64,000 nt of DNA from Palsa-506 sp963755815. Its GTDB lineage: Bacteria > Actinomycetota > Actinomycetes > Streptosporangiales > Streptosporangiaceae. Positions 24,134 to 32,780 of this stretch are shown one piece after another; within the stretch, counting starts at the first letter, position 1; each line of letters starts with the position of its first letter. Both the position numbers and the translations under genes were made by a program. The notes beneath the pieces are model-generated. The model saw only the letters and a list, made by a program, of their open reading frames with translations. It did no database searches and was not told the DNA's origin. The DNA is taken from positions 558,001 to 622,000 of the forward strand of contig CAVWLF010000026.1 in assembly GCA_963755815.1 (NCBI GenBank). The letters run 5' to 3'.

Positions 24134-25432
24134 GTGTCGCAGCCAGCCTTAGTGGAGCCGCTGCGCCGGTGGGACCCGGAACAGGTCGGGGGCTACGTCC
24201 TGGTTGGCCGACTGGGCGCCGGGGCGATGGGACGGGTCTATCTCGGGCGGTCGGCCGCCGGGCGGCTGGTCGCGGTCAAGACGATCAAGGTCGAGCTGGC
24301 CGAGGAGCCGGACTTCCGTAACCGCTTCGCCCAGGAGGTGGCCGCGGCCCGGCGGGTCAGCGGGGCCTTCACCGCTGCGGTCGTCGCCGCCGATCCGGAG
24401 GCCGACGTGCCCTGGCTGGCCACCGCGTACGTGCCGGCGCCGTCGCTGAGCACCCTGGTGCGCGCCTGCGGCCCGCTGCCCGTATCGGCGGTCCGCTGGC
24501 TGGCGGCCGGCTGCGCCGAGGCGCTGGAGTCGATTCACGGAGCCGGGCTAGTACACCGGGACCTGAAGCCATCCAACGTGCTGGTCGCACTGGACGGGCC
24601 GCGGGTCATCGACTTCGGGGTGGCCAGGGCGGCGGAGCGGATCCAGCTCACGGTGACCCGCGGCGCGGTCGGTACCCCGGCGTACATGGCACCCGAGCAG
24701 GCGCGGGACACCCGGCAGGCCACGATGGCCAGCGATGTCTTCTCGCTCGGCGGCACGATGCTCTTCGCCGCCACCGGGCACGCCCCTTACCAGGGCGAGA
24801 CGGTCATGGACCTGCTGGTACGGCTCGCGACGGAGGCGCCGGACCTGAGCGGGCTGCCCGCGGACCTGGCCGGGATCGTGGTGGCCTGCCTGGATCGCGA
24901 TCCCCGCAAGCGCCCGAATTCGGCCGCGGTCCTCGCGGCCATGGCGCCGTTCATCAGCCTGGAGGAGCACGGCCACGACGCCGGTTCCGCCTCACTGCCC
25001 GGCGCCGCGCTGACCCTGATGGCGGAATACCGCCGGGACCCGAGACCGTCAGCCGGGGCGAGCGCGGAGGCCGCCGAGGACGCGACCTTCGGCTCGCAGC
25101 CGGTGCCGGGCACGGCCGGTGCGTCCCCGGCCGGGCGGGCCGCCGCGGGCAGCGTCGCGATGGGGCGGATCGCGTCATGGGCGCACTCGCGCCGCGCGGG
25201 CGGCCGGCCCGCCCGGCCGGGTGAAGCAGCGCCGCTGGCGGCCCCTGCTGATGCTCGCGGCGGCCGTGGCGGCGGCGGCCGTCCTGATCACGTCGGGCGC
25301 GGTCATCGGGGCCAGCATCGCCGGCAAGCCCCCGCCGGTACCCCTCCCGCCGCCGGCGCAGCAGCCGCCCGCGGCGCTCGCGGCGCTGCCGCCCGGGAAG
25401 CGGGGGATCGTGATGAACCAGCCCGCCGGTGA
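24134..25432 (+). CDS. Serine/threonine protein kinase (kinase domain; frame breaks near 25215)
   Basis: Pkn-type kinase. Residues 10-275 form a complete kinase domain: glycine loop GRLGAGAMGRVYLG, lysine in VAVKTIK, catalytic loop VHRDLKPSN, DFG motif in VIDFGVA, and activation segment ending GTPAYMAPEQ. The GTG at 24134 follows GGGAGGAG. After a Gly/Ala linker the frame becomes Arg/Gly/Ala-rich nonsense from about base 25215. The expected transmembrane helix and ectodomain continue in the next frame (25221-25679). Start to true stop spans 1546 bases, one more than a multiple of three. As written, the product loses its membrane anchor. It faces an FHA protein, a likely phospho-target reader. 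Confidence 0.9.
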   Translation: MSQPALVEPLRRWDPEQVGGYVLVGRLGAGAMGRVYLGRSAAGRLVAVKTIKVELAEEPDFRNRFAQEVAAARRVSGAFTAAVVAADPEADVPWLATAYVPAPSLSTLVRACGPLPVSAVRWLAAGCAEALESIHGAGLVHRDLKPSNVLVALDGPRVIDFGVARAAERIQLTVTRGAVGTPAYMAPEQARDTRQATMASDVFSLGGTMLFAATGHAPYQGETVMDLLVRLATEAPDLSGLPADLAGIVVACLDRDPRKRPNSAAVLAAMAPFISLEEHGHDAGSASLPGAALTLMAEYRRDPRPSAGASAEAAEDATFGSQPVPGTAGASPAGRAAAGSVAMGRIASWAHSRRAGGRPARPGEAAPLAAPADARGGRGGGGRPDHVGRGHRGQHRRQAPAGTPPAAGAAAARGARGAAAREAGDRDEPARR

Positions 25433-25679
25433 CAGCCGGACGTCGTTCGTGGTCTTCGGCGGGGGATGGGTGCCGGGCAGCCGACTGACCGTGACGCTGG
25501 CCGGAGTGGGTGCCTCGCCGGTGCACCCCGTCGCGGACAGCGCGGGCACCTTTAATTACGCGATCAACCAGACCCACGAGTTCTTCCCCGGCGGGCTGCC
25601 GCCGCGGACCTACCACGTGATCGTCACGGCCCCCGGTGGCGCGAGGGCGGAGGCTGCCTTCACCGTGAACCGCAGCTAG
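25221..25679 (+). CDS. Transmembrane and extracellular part of the same Ser/Thr kinase
   Basis: Begins VKQRRWRPLLML and then a hydrophobic helix (about residues 8-30), a proline-rich stalk and an extracellular beta domain with FVVFGGGWVPGSRLTVTL and a C-terminal AEAAFTVNRS. Pkn kinases carry exactly such a juxtamembrane-TM-ectodomain tail, so this is the missing C-terminal part of the kinase at 24134. The frame is open from 25119, but homology begins near 25206. One base too many in the GGG at 25219-25221 would explain the split. The ectodomain resembles an Ig-like fold; ligand unknown. Confidence 0.7.
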   Translation: MKQRRWRPLLMLAAAVAAAAVLITSGAVIGASIAGKPPPVPLPPPAQQPPAALAALPPGKRGIVMNQPAGDSRTSFVVFGGGWVPGSRLTVTLAGVGASPVHPVADSAGTFNYAINQTHEFFPGGLPPRTYHVIVTAPGGARAEAAFTVNRS

Positions 25680-25695
25680 CCGCGGGCAGCCCGGC

Positions 25696-25721
25696 GTCCG
25701 GGCCAGCGGGCCGGCCCGGAC
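25696..25721. terminator. Bidirectional hairpin between kinase and FHA genes
   Basis: A perfect 9-bp stem (25696-25704 with 25713-25721) and 8-base loop, placed exactly between two convergent stop codons (25679 and 25723). Confidence 0.6.
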
Positions 25722-25722
25722 T

Positions 25723-26607
25723 TCAGCTGGACTGAGTCCACCAGAGATCCTCCTGCCGGGAGCACCAGGCCGGGTCACTGAGCCGGGCCAGGTCGGCGGC
25801 GGCGATGGTGCCATTCTCGATCAGCACCCCGACCGCGACCTCGTCGGACAGCCGGATGCCGGGACGGACCAGGCCGCGCTCGATGATCTTGCGGCGGAGC
25901 ACCTTGAGGTGCTCGCCGACCCGGGCCGACAGCCGGTCGCGGAAGGCCGGGTCACTGTCCAGGCGCTCGATCTCGTGATGAGCGTCGGTGGCCTCCAGCG
26001 CGGCGCGGGCAATCTCCGGCGTGCGCGGCAGTGGCGTGCTGCGGGCCGGATCGAGCAGCCAGGGCCGGCACCACATCAGGGCGACCAGGAAGAGCTTGGT
26101 GTTCGGGTCCAGGTAGAGCGGCAGCAGGGTCGCGTCCCCGTCCGCCCGCAGCCGCGCGGCATCGGTGTCCGGCTCGCCCGGTATCACCGCCCGGGAGACG
26201 ACCACCAGGCGCAATGGCTGGCCTTCGTCGAGCATCGCGCGCGAGCCGACGAGCGCGGTGCCCTGCCGCACGAACCACCCGGCCGACGGCTCGCCCGTCT
26301 CGTCCATCCGCGGCAGCCGGATCCGGTATCCGTCACCCTCGGCGTACAGCGCGTGCGTCTTACTGAGGTTAGCCACCCAGGCGCCGCCGGCGGCCGCGCT
26401 GATCGCGCCGGCCCGCCGGGACAGCCCGCGGCCGGCCGGGATGACCAGGTCCGCGTCGGCCCCGCGGCCGAATACCAGCCGGGTGCCATCCGGGATCCCG
26501 ACCACGCGTCCGGACGGCGTGGTGACATGCGCAGTCGCCGGGACCGAGTCGGGCGCCATCACCGTCCTGCCTGTTCTGCTCACCTGCGCGCCAGGTGTGC
26601 GCGCCAT
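25723..26607 (-). CDS. FHA domain protein
   Basis: Phosphothreonine-binding signalling protein of 294 residues. The FHA domain covers about residues 25-130, with the phospho-loop residues in LVFGRGADADLVI, GLSRRAGAI and WVANLSKTHALYAE. The C-terminal half (about 170-290) looks helical, with a pattern seen in FHA proteins that carry a wHTH-like domain (ALEATDAHHEIERLDSDP, RDRLSARVGEHLKVLRRKII, SDEVAVGVLIENGTI). The start is either ATG 26607 or ATG 26559; both keep the domain. Convergent with the Ser/Thr kinase, the natural partner for such a reader. Confidence 0.82.
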   Translation of the reverse strand: MARTPGAQVSRTGRTVMAPDSVPATAHVTTPSGRVVGIPDGTRLVFGRGADADLVIPAGRGLSRRAGAISAAAGGAWVANLSKTHALYAEGDGYRIRLPRMDETGEPSAGWFVRQGTALVGSRAMLDEGQPLRLVVVSRAVIPGEPDTDAARLRADGDATLLPLYLDPNTKLFLVALMWCRPWLLDPARSTPLPRTPEIARAALEATDAHHEIERLDSDPAFRDRLSARVGEHLKVLRRKIIERGLVRPGIRLSDEVAVGVLIENGTIAAADLARLSDPAWCSRQEDLWWTQSS

Positions 26608-26871
26608 ATACGCGTGGTAGCGCGGAGTCTAGGCCGGCGCCCCCGCGTCCGCACCCCCCAGTTCGGGGATGGCGCGGCCGGCTGGCTCGCGGTTGGCTTT
26701 GGCCTAGCCGGGGCGAGGCGGCCCCGCGTGGGGGGAAGGCGCCCGCGCAGGTGGCCGTCCGTGTCATTGCTCGCCTGTAATGGCACGGACCAGGGCCTGC
26801 GCGACGGGATAGCTTCCCGGCACGCGGGCTCGGGGGGGACCTGCGGGTTCTGCGTGGTCCGCCCCGCCCCG

Positions 26872-26922
26872 GCCCAGTCCCGCGACCGGCCCAGTGCTGC
26901 GACCGGTCCAGTCCTGTGACCG
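26872..26922. repeat. 17-bp tandem repeat, three units, in the 317-bp gap before the SDR gene end
   Basis: Units 26872-26888, 26889-26905 and 26906-26922 share the pattern GYCCAGTSCYGYGACCG. They end two bases before the SDR stop codon. The rest of the gap 26608-26924 is GC-rich, without a credible gene; it must hold the FHA promoter near 26610-26650. Confidence 0.7.
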
Positions 26923-26924
26923 GT

Positions 26925-27887
26925 TCAGCCAGTGACGGCCGTCACCTGAGCCAGCATCTCGGCGGATACCCGCCAGAGCCGGGCGGCGGCTTCGGGATCG
27001 AGTGCGTACGCCGCGACACCGGAGCGCGTGCCCGGCTGGTTTAGCCCGGCCTCGTTGCAGTCCTCGAAATAGCGGCCGCCGACGCCGTCCAGCAGTGGCG
27101 AGGCCGCGACCAGCACCGACGTGGCTGCGCCCTGCTCGGGCGTCTTCCACGCCGGGCCGCCGCCGCCGGCCTGAGCGCGCATCCGGTCCAGCTCGGCGTC
27201 GGTGACGTACCGCTGCAGGGCGGTCCGGATCCCGCCGGGCATCAGCGCGTTGGCCGTGATGCCGTCGCTGGCCCAGCGCTTCGTCGCCTCGACCGCGAAC
27301 AGCACGTTGGCCGTCTTCGACTGCCCGTACGCGGCCCACGGCTGGTAACTGCGCTGGCGGAAATGAATGTCCTCGAACACGACCGGCGAGCGCAGGTGGG
27401 CGCTCGAGCTCACCGACACGACGCGAGCCCGGCCGGCCGCCGCCAGCGCGCGATGAAGCCCGGTGGCGAGCGCGAAGTGGCCGAGGTGGTTGGTAGCGAA
27501 CTGCAGCTCCCAGCCTTCCGGCGTACGCATCTCGGGCGACGCCATCACGCCCGCGCTGTTGACGAGTATGTGCAGCGGACCGTCCCAGGCCTGGCTGAAG
27601 GACGCGACCGATGCCTGGTCGGCGAGGTCCAGCGGCGCGACCAGGACGCGGGGGTTCCCGGTGGTCGCGGTGATGTCCCGGGCGGTGCGCTCTCCGGCGG
27701 CCCGGTTACGGACGGCCAGGGTGACCTCGGCGCCCGCGCCGGCCAGCGCCCGGGCGGTCTCGATGCCGATGCCGGATGCCCCGCCGGTCACGATCACCCG
27801 ACGACCGGTGAGATCGATACCGTCCACGACCTCGGCGGCCGTGGACTGGGCCGTGAACGGCGTGGTGATGAGCGGGTTTGCAGTCAT
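26925..27887 (-). CDS. Short-chain dehydrogenase/reductase
   Basis: NAD(P)-dependent oxidoreductase of 320 residues. Cofactor motif TGGASGIG is at residues 34-41, the structural NSAG motif follows, and the catalytic Tyr187 and Lys191 (YGQSK) come after the Ser-rich strand VVSVSSS. It resembles the retinol-dehydrogenase/WW-domain-oxidoreductase-like SDR group; substrate unknown. Divergent from a TetR gene, with a perfect 24-bp palindrome between them, so it is very likely repressed by that TetR protein. Confidence 0.92.
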   Translation of the reverse strand: MTANPLITTPFTAQSTAAEVVDGIDLTGRRVIVTGGASGIGIETARALAGAGAEVTLAVRNRAAGERTARDITATTGNPRVLVAPLDLADQASVASFSQAWDGPLHILVNSAGVMASPEMRTPEGWELQFATNHLGHFALATGLHRALAAAGRARVVSVSSSAHLRSPVVFEDIHFRQRSYQPWAAYGQSKTANVLFAVEATKRWASDGITANALMPGGIRTALQRYVTDAELDRMRAQAGGGGPAWKTPEQGAATSVLVAASPLLDGVGGRYFEDCNEAGLNQPGTRSGVAAYALDPEAAARLWRVSAEMLAQVTAVTG

Positions 27888-27973
27888 GGTCTTTCCCGTC
27901 TGGCTCGGTGCTCCGGACCGGGAGGATAGCCGGTACGATGTGAAACCGGAGGTGCCTCCGCTAGTTCTCGACT

Positions 27974-27997
27974 ATAAACGGAGCAGGCTCCGTTTAT
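27974..27997. promoter_or_regulatory. Perfect 24-bp palindromic operator between SDR and tetR genes
   Basis: ATAAACGGAGC-AG-GCTCCGTTTAT: two 11-base arms with a 2-base centre. It sits in the AT-rich middle of the 179-bp divergent promoter region, 87 bases before the SDR start and 70 before the TetR start. The size and position are classic for a TetR-family operator controlling both genes. Confidence 0.85.
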
Positions 27998-28066
27998 CAA
28001 ATTGATGATCGCCCGGACGACTGCCCGGCCCGTCCCGGCGCTCGGGCGGACCGATGAGGAGGAGCC

Positions 28067-28648
28067 GTGCCGGCTACCGGTACCCGGCCGCTGCGCGCCG
28101 ACGCGCAGCGCAACCGCGATCGGCTGCTCCAGGCCGCCGTGCGCGCGTTCGCCCAGGAAGGGCCGGACGCGACGCTTGACGCGATCGCGAAGGACGCGGG
28201 CGTCGGCATCGGCACGCTTTACCGCCACTTCCCCACGCGCGAGGCGCTGGTCGAGGCGGCGTACCGGAATGAACTGGCCAGGCTGTGTGATGCCGTGGCG
28301 GACCTGCTGGCCGCCATGCCGCCGGACGAGGCGATGCGCGCCTGGATGGACCGCTTCGTCGGCTACATGACGACCAAGCGCGGGATGGCCGATGCGCTGC
28401 GCGTGGTCATCGCGTCCGGCGGTAACCCCTTCGCGCAGAGTCGCGACCGGCTGACCGGCGCGATCACGGTGCTGCTCGGCGCGGCGGCCGCCGCCGGGAC
28501 CGTGCGGCCGGACATCGAGCCGGGTGACGTGCTGGCCAGCCTGAGCGGGGTGTCCCTCGCGGCCGGGGAGCCCGCGCAGCGCGAGCAGGCCGGCCGCCTG
28601 CTCGACCTGCTGATGGACGGCCTGCGCTACGGCGCGGCCGGGCCCTGA
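28067..28648 (+). CDS. TetR family transcriptional regulator
   Basis: A 193-residue repressor. The N-terminal helix-turn-helix spans about residues 12-58 (LLQAAVRAFAQEGPDATLDA, then GVGIGTLYRHFPTREALVEA). The C-terminal ligand/dimer domain has the pattern of the TetR SBP-like group (ALRVVIASGGNPFAQSRDRL). The start GTG at 28067 follows GAGGAG. It is divergent from the SDR gene with a palindromic operator between; the inducer is unknown. Confidence 0.9.
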   Translation: MPATGTRPLRADAQRNRDRLLQAAVRAFAQEGPDATLDAIAKDAGVGIGTLYRHFPTREALVEAAYRNELARLCDAVADLLAAMPPDEAMRAWMDRFVGYMTTKRGMADALRVVIASGGNPFAQSRDRLTGAITVLLGAAAAAGTVRPDIEPGDVLASLSGVSLAAGEPAQREQAGRLLDLLMDGLRYGAAGP

Positions 28649-28683
28649 CTCAAGGCCCGGTGCGATCGGATCCAGACGGCTGG

Positions 28684-29073
28684 CTACGACCGCCGGACGT
28701 CGCCCAGGTGGCTTTGCTGCCGCGCGGCATCCTGCTGGCGCTCGCCGCTGACCGGGTCGCCGTGCTGCCAGAGCTGACCGGGGTGTATCGCCGCCACCAG
28801 CGGACCGCCGTGTACGCCCGAGTCATGACTGGCGCATAACAGCACGGTCACTGCCGTCCTGTCCTCGCGGGTGAACCGCCATAAGATCTCGCCGCGCACG
28901 ACGCACGGGATCTGCCATTCAGGACTGACGCCTTCGACGCGCCCGATAGTCCGCCCCCCGGCGCATAACCCGGTGAATGCCTGGCAGCGCTCGCACATGC
29001 CTAACTGGGCGGCGAGCTTGTCACGGGTGCCCCATCCGCACGAGGGGCACGTAAACCGCGCAGGAATGATCAT
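28684..29073 (-). CDS. Zinc-ribbon-containing hypothetical protein
   Basis: A 129-residue protein. The N-terminus has a zinc ribbon (FTCPSCGWGT, then MCERCQAFTGLC). The middle is compact and hydrophobic with another Cys/His pair (LLCASHDSGVHGG); the C-terminus is polar. ATG 29073 has GAGG 8 bases upstream. A similar N-terminal arrangement is seen in small actinobacterial proteins of unknown role. No function assigned. Confidence 0.55.
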   Translation of the reverse strand: MIIPARFTCPSCGWGTRDKLAAQLGMCERCQAFTGLCAGGRTIGRVEGVSPEWQIPCVVRGEILWRFTREDRTAVTVLLCASHDSGVHGGPLVAAIHPGQLWQHGDPVSGERQQDAARQQSHLGDVRRS

Positions 29074-29133
29074 CGCGGCACCTCTCTGTCAGGGCCCCCC
29101 CACGACAATCAGGACCATGGTGCCACAGTCAGT

Positions 29134-29562
29134 TCAGAGGCCGGTGACGTTCACCACGATCGCCTCCTGGGTGGACCGCGCGATCACCACGACCGCGGCC
29201 GCATCGGGCGAGCGGTTCTCCTCCCGGTGCGGGACATGCGGCGGCACCCAGACATAGTCACCGGGCTCCGGCTCAAGCCGGACGAGTTCCCCGGACGCCG
29301 GGTCGCGGAACACGAAGACCGGGTGGCCCGACACCACGAAGATCCCGGTCTCTGACTCGCCGTGGTGATGGTCGCCGGAAGACACCCCGGCCGGCAGCAC
29401 GGTCCGGCCCATCCAGAGCGACCGGGCGCCCACCAGGTCACCGGAGATCGCGGCCGCCCGGGCCATCCCGCTGGTCTGCGCCGTCGCGCCGGACAGCTCA
29501 CCGGCCCTGATCAGCCGCAGGCGCGCGCCCGCATCACCGCCCGCCGCGTCACCGCCCGCCAT
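29134..29562 (-). CDS. Cupin domain protein
   Basis: Single-domain cupin of 142 residues. Motif 1 is GDHHHGESETGIFVVSG (metal ligands His, His, Glu) and motif 2 is PGDYVWVPPHVPHREEN with the last His. Probably a metal-dependent small-molecule enzyme or sensor; substrate unknown. Its ATG overlaps the msrB stop by one base, so the two are translationally coupled. Confidence 0.82.
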   Translation of the reverse strand: MAGGDAAGGDAGARLRLIRAGELSGATAQTSGMARAAAISGDLVGARSLWMGRTVLPAGVSSGDHHHGESETGIFVVSGHPVFVFRDPASGELVRLEPEPGDYVWVPPHVPHREENRSPDAAAVVVIARSTQEAIVVNVTGL

Positions 29563-30002
29563 CAGCTCCCGGCCGATTCGCGGTCCCCGGCCGGCTCGCT
29601 GTCCTTGACCGGCTCAAGCGTCAGCGAGACCGAGTTGATGCACCAGCGCTGATCCGTCGGGACGTCGTAGCCCTCGCCCTCGAACACGTGGCCCAGGTGC
29701 GAGCCGCAGTTGGCGCAGCGCACCTCGGTGCGCACCGCACCGAGCGAGCGGTCCTCAATCAGCACCACCGCGTCGTCCGCGGTCGGCTGGTAGAAGCTCG
29801 GCCAGCCGCAGTGCGACTCGAACTTCTCCCCGGACCTGAACAACTCCGCGCCGCAGGCCCGGCAGCGGTAGACGCCCTCGGTCTTGGTGTCGGTGTACTC
29901 ACCGGTAAAGGCGGCCTCGGTGCCCGCCCGCCGCAGCACGCGGTACTCCTCGGGGGTCAGGCGCTCCCGCCATTCGGCGTCTGTCAGCTGCACATTCTCC
30001 AT
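29562..30002 (-). CDS. msrB: Peptide-methionine (R)-S-oxide reductase
   Basis: Repairs oxidised methionine in proteins. It has 146 residues; catalytic Cys121 is in RWCINSVSL and the structural zinc is bound by Cys47/Cys50 (CRAC) and Cys96/Cys99 (CANC). The conserved SHCGWPSFYQP and HLGHVFEGEGY are present. ATG 30002 is right for the family; the frame upstream overlaps valS and is not coding. It lies 19 bases after valS and is coupled to the cupin gene. Confidence 0.95.
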   Translation of the reverse strand: MENVQLTDAEWRERLTPEEYRVLRRAGTEAAFTGEYTDTKTEGVYRCRACGAELFRSGEKFESHCGWPSFYQPTADDAVVLIEDRSLGAVRTEVRCANCGSHLGHVFEGEGYDVPTDQRWCINSVSLTLEPVKDSEPAGDRESAGS

Positions 30003-30021
30003 GCCACTGAGACTACCCGGA

Positions 30022-32725
30022 TCATGCCATTTCCAGACTGACCCGGTACTCGGGTTCCGGCCGCGCGGCCGTTCGCAGCTCCACCCGCGCGACCCGGCCG
30101 GCCGCCCGCACATCGGGCAGCACGGCGGTGAGCGCGGCCAGGTCCCCGGCGGCCGCCGACACCGCCAGCTCGCTGACCGGCGCCCGCATGGACAGCCGGG
30201 CCGCCGACTTGGCGGTCCGGATCGCCGCGATCGCCCCGGAGGCCGCGGCCAGCATCCGGTCCTGGGCGCCGGCCGGCTCCGGACCGGCCGGGAGCCCGGC
30301 GGAGTCCGGCCACGGGGCACGGTGCACCGAGCCGTCCTGCCACCACGACCACACCTCCTCGGTCACGAACGGCAGGAACGGCGCGAACAGCCGCAGCTGC
30401 ACCGACAGCGCCAGTCGCAGCGCCGCCGCCGCCGAGCTGGCACCATCCGCGCCGGCACCGTCCGCACCCGTGCCGTCCGCGTCTATGCCGTCCGTGCCGT
30501 AGGCCCGCGCCTTGACCAGCTCGACGTAGTCGTCGCAGAAGAACCAGAAGAACTGCTCGGCGAGCTCAAGCGCCCGGGCGTGCTCGTAAGCCTCGAACGC
30601 CTCGGTGCACTGACTCACCACGGCCGCGAGCCTGGCCAGCATGGCCAGGTCCAGCGGCTGCGTTATCGAGGAAGTTGAATTTTGGTCGTCCGGCGGCCCG
30701 GCTGCCGTCTGCTGCGGCAGCGCGGCCAGCACGAACTTGCTGACGTTAAGGATCTTCGTGGCCAGCCGCCGGCCGATCTTCAGCTGACCGGGATCGAAGG
30801 CGGTGTCGGTGCCCAGCCGCGCGCTGCCCGCCCAGTAGCGGGCCGCATCCGAGCCGTATTCCGCCAGCAGGGCCATCGGGGTGACCACGTTGCCCTTGGA
30901 CTTGGACATCTTCTTGCGGTCCGGGTCCAGGATCCAGCCCGAGATCGCGGCATGCCGCCACGGCAGCACGCCTTCCTCGGCGTGCGAGCGGAGCACCGTA
31001 TAGAACAGCCAGGTCCGGATGATCTCGTGCGCCTGCGGCCGCAGGTCCATCGGGAACACCCGCCGGAAGAGATCATCGTCGGTGCTCCAGCCGCCGGTGA
31101 TCTGCGGGCTGAGCGAGGACGTGGCCCAGGTGTCCATCACGTCCGGATCGCCGGCGAACCCGCCCGGCTGCCCGCGCTGCGCCGCCTCGTATCCCGGCGG
31201 TACGTCGGCGGCCGGATCGACCGGCAGCACCTGATCGGGCGGCAGGATCGGCGCGTCATAGCGCGGCTGGCCGGACGCGTCCAGCGGGTACCAGACCGGG
31301 ATCGGCACCCCGAAGTAACGCTGCCGGCTGATCAGCCAGTCGCCCGCCAGGCCATTGACCCAGTTCTGGTAGCGGGTGCGCATGTGGGCCGGGTGCCAGG
31401 CGAGTTCCTGCCCGCGGGCGAGCAGCGCGGCCCGCAGGCCCGCGTCCCGGCCGCCATTCCTGATGTACCACTGCCGGGATGTCACGATCTCCAGCGGCAC
31501 GTCGCCCCGCTCGTAGAACTTCACCGCGTGGGTGACCGGCTCAGGGTCGCCGCGCAACTGCCCGGCCGCGCCCAGCAGCCCGGCGATCAGCTGCCGGGCG
31601 GCCCGGGCCGTCGCGCCGGCCAGCTCACCGTAGGCGGCGCGGCCCTCGGCGCTGTCGATCCCGGGCGGCGGATCGGCCAGCAGCCTGCCGTCCCGGCCGA
31701 TCACCGGCCGGGTGGCCAGCTGCAGGTCCCGCCACCAGATCACGTCGGTCATGTCCCCGAAGGTGCACACCATCGCGAGGCCGGTGCCCTTCGCCGGCTC
31801 GGCCAGCCGGTGCGCCAGTACCGGCACCTCCACGCCGAACAGCGGCGTGCGGGCGGTGCCGCCGATCAGCGCGGCGTACCGCGGGTCGTCCGGATGCGCG
31901 ACCAGCGCCACGCAGCCGGGCAGCAGCTCCGGCCGGGTGGTGGCGACCACCACCTCCGCAGGACGGTGGCCGGGGTTACCGGCGGTGGCCGGACCGTCGA
32001 CGACCGGAAAGGCCAGCCGGTAAAACGCGGCACTGACCGGCCGGTCCTCCAGCTCAGCCTGAGCCACCGCGGTGCGGAAGGTGACGTCCCACAGCGACGG
32101 GCCCTCGGCCAGGTACGCCTCGCCGCGGGCGAGGTTGCGCAGGAAGCCGCGCTGGGCCACCGCCTGCGACCGCTCGTCGATGGTCCGGTACTTCATGGTC
32201 CAGTCGACCGACAGGCCGAGCCGCCGCCAGGCCTCCTCGTAGGAGCGCTCGTCCAGTTCGGTCAGCTGCTCGCACAGCCGCACGAAGTTGCGCCGCGGCA
32301 CCGGGATCTGCTGCCCGGCCGAGGCCCGGGCCTTCGCCCCGGCCTGCCCTGGGGTCGGCGCCGGCGGCTCGAAGCCGGGATCGTAGGGCAGCGCCGGATC
32401 GCACCGGACGCCGAAGTAGTTCTGCACCCGGCGCTCGGTCGGCAGCCCGTTGTCGTCCCAGCCGATCGGGTAGAAGACTTCCTTGCCGCGCATTCGCTGG
32501 AACCGGGCAATGATGTCCGTGTGCGTGAACGAGAAGACGTGCCCGAGATGCAGTGACCCGCTGACCGTCAGCGGGGGAGTATCGATGGCGTAGACATCGC
32601 CACGGCTTTTACTACGGTCAAAGTTGTACTACCCGCACCTTTTCCCACTCGCGCGACCACTTCTCTTCAATGCCGTCAAGCGTGGGCCTGGCGGGCACGT
32701 CGCCGGGGTGGAATGCAGTGCTCAT
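30022..32725 (-). CDS. valS: Valyl-tRNA synthetase, frame broken near residue 35
   Basis: Essential enzyme charging tRNA-Val. The true start is ATG 32725 (STAFHPGDVPARPTLDGIEE, then KWSREWEK). That frame ends at TGA 32618-32620. The next frame takes over from 32628 (YNFDRSKSRG) and runs to 30022. The HIGH-type motif is GSLHLGH, the KMSKS loop is KKMSKSKGN, and the connective editing domain is complete. The span is 2704 bases, one more than a multiple of three, and the break can be placed within about 32620-32632. A 15-bp tandem array (30437-30496) codes an Asp/Gly/Ala insertion in the anticodon-binding part. The patch around the break is unusually AT-rich and contains CTTTGAC. A programmed +1 shift is possible, but an indel error is more likely. 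Confidence 0.9.
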
Positions 32726-32780
32726 GCGCAAATCGTAGCGCGCCGCCGCGCCTCGCGGTCAAGTTGATAAGCCGCTGGTC

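Noticed and set aside
30682..32556. 624-codon plus-strand frame opposite valS
   Set aside because: Antisense shadow; no motifs and no ribosome binding site.
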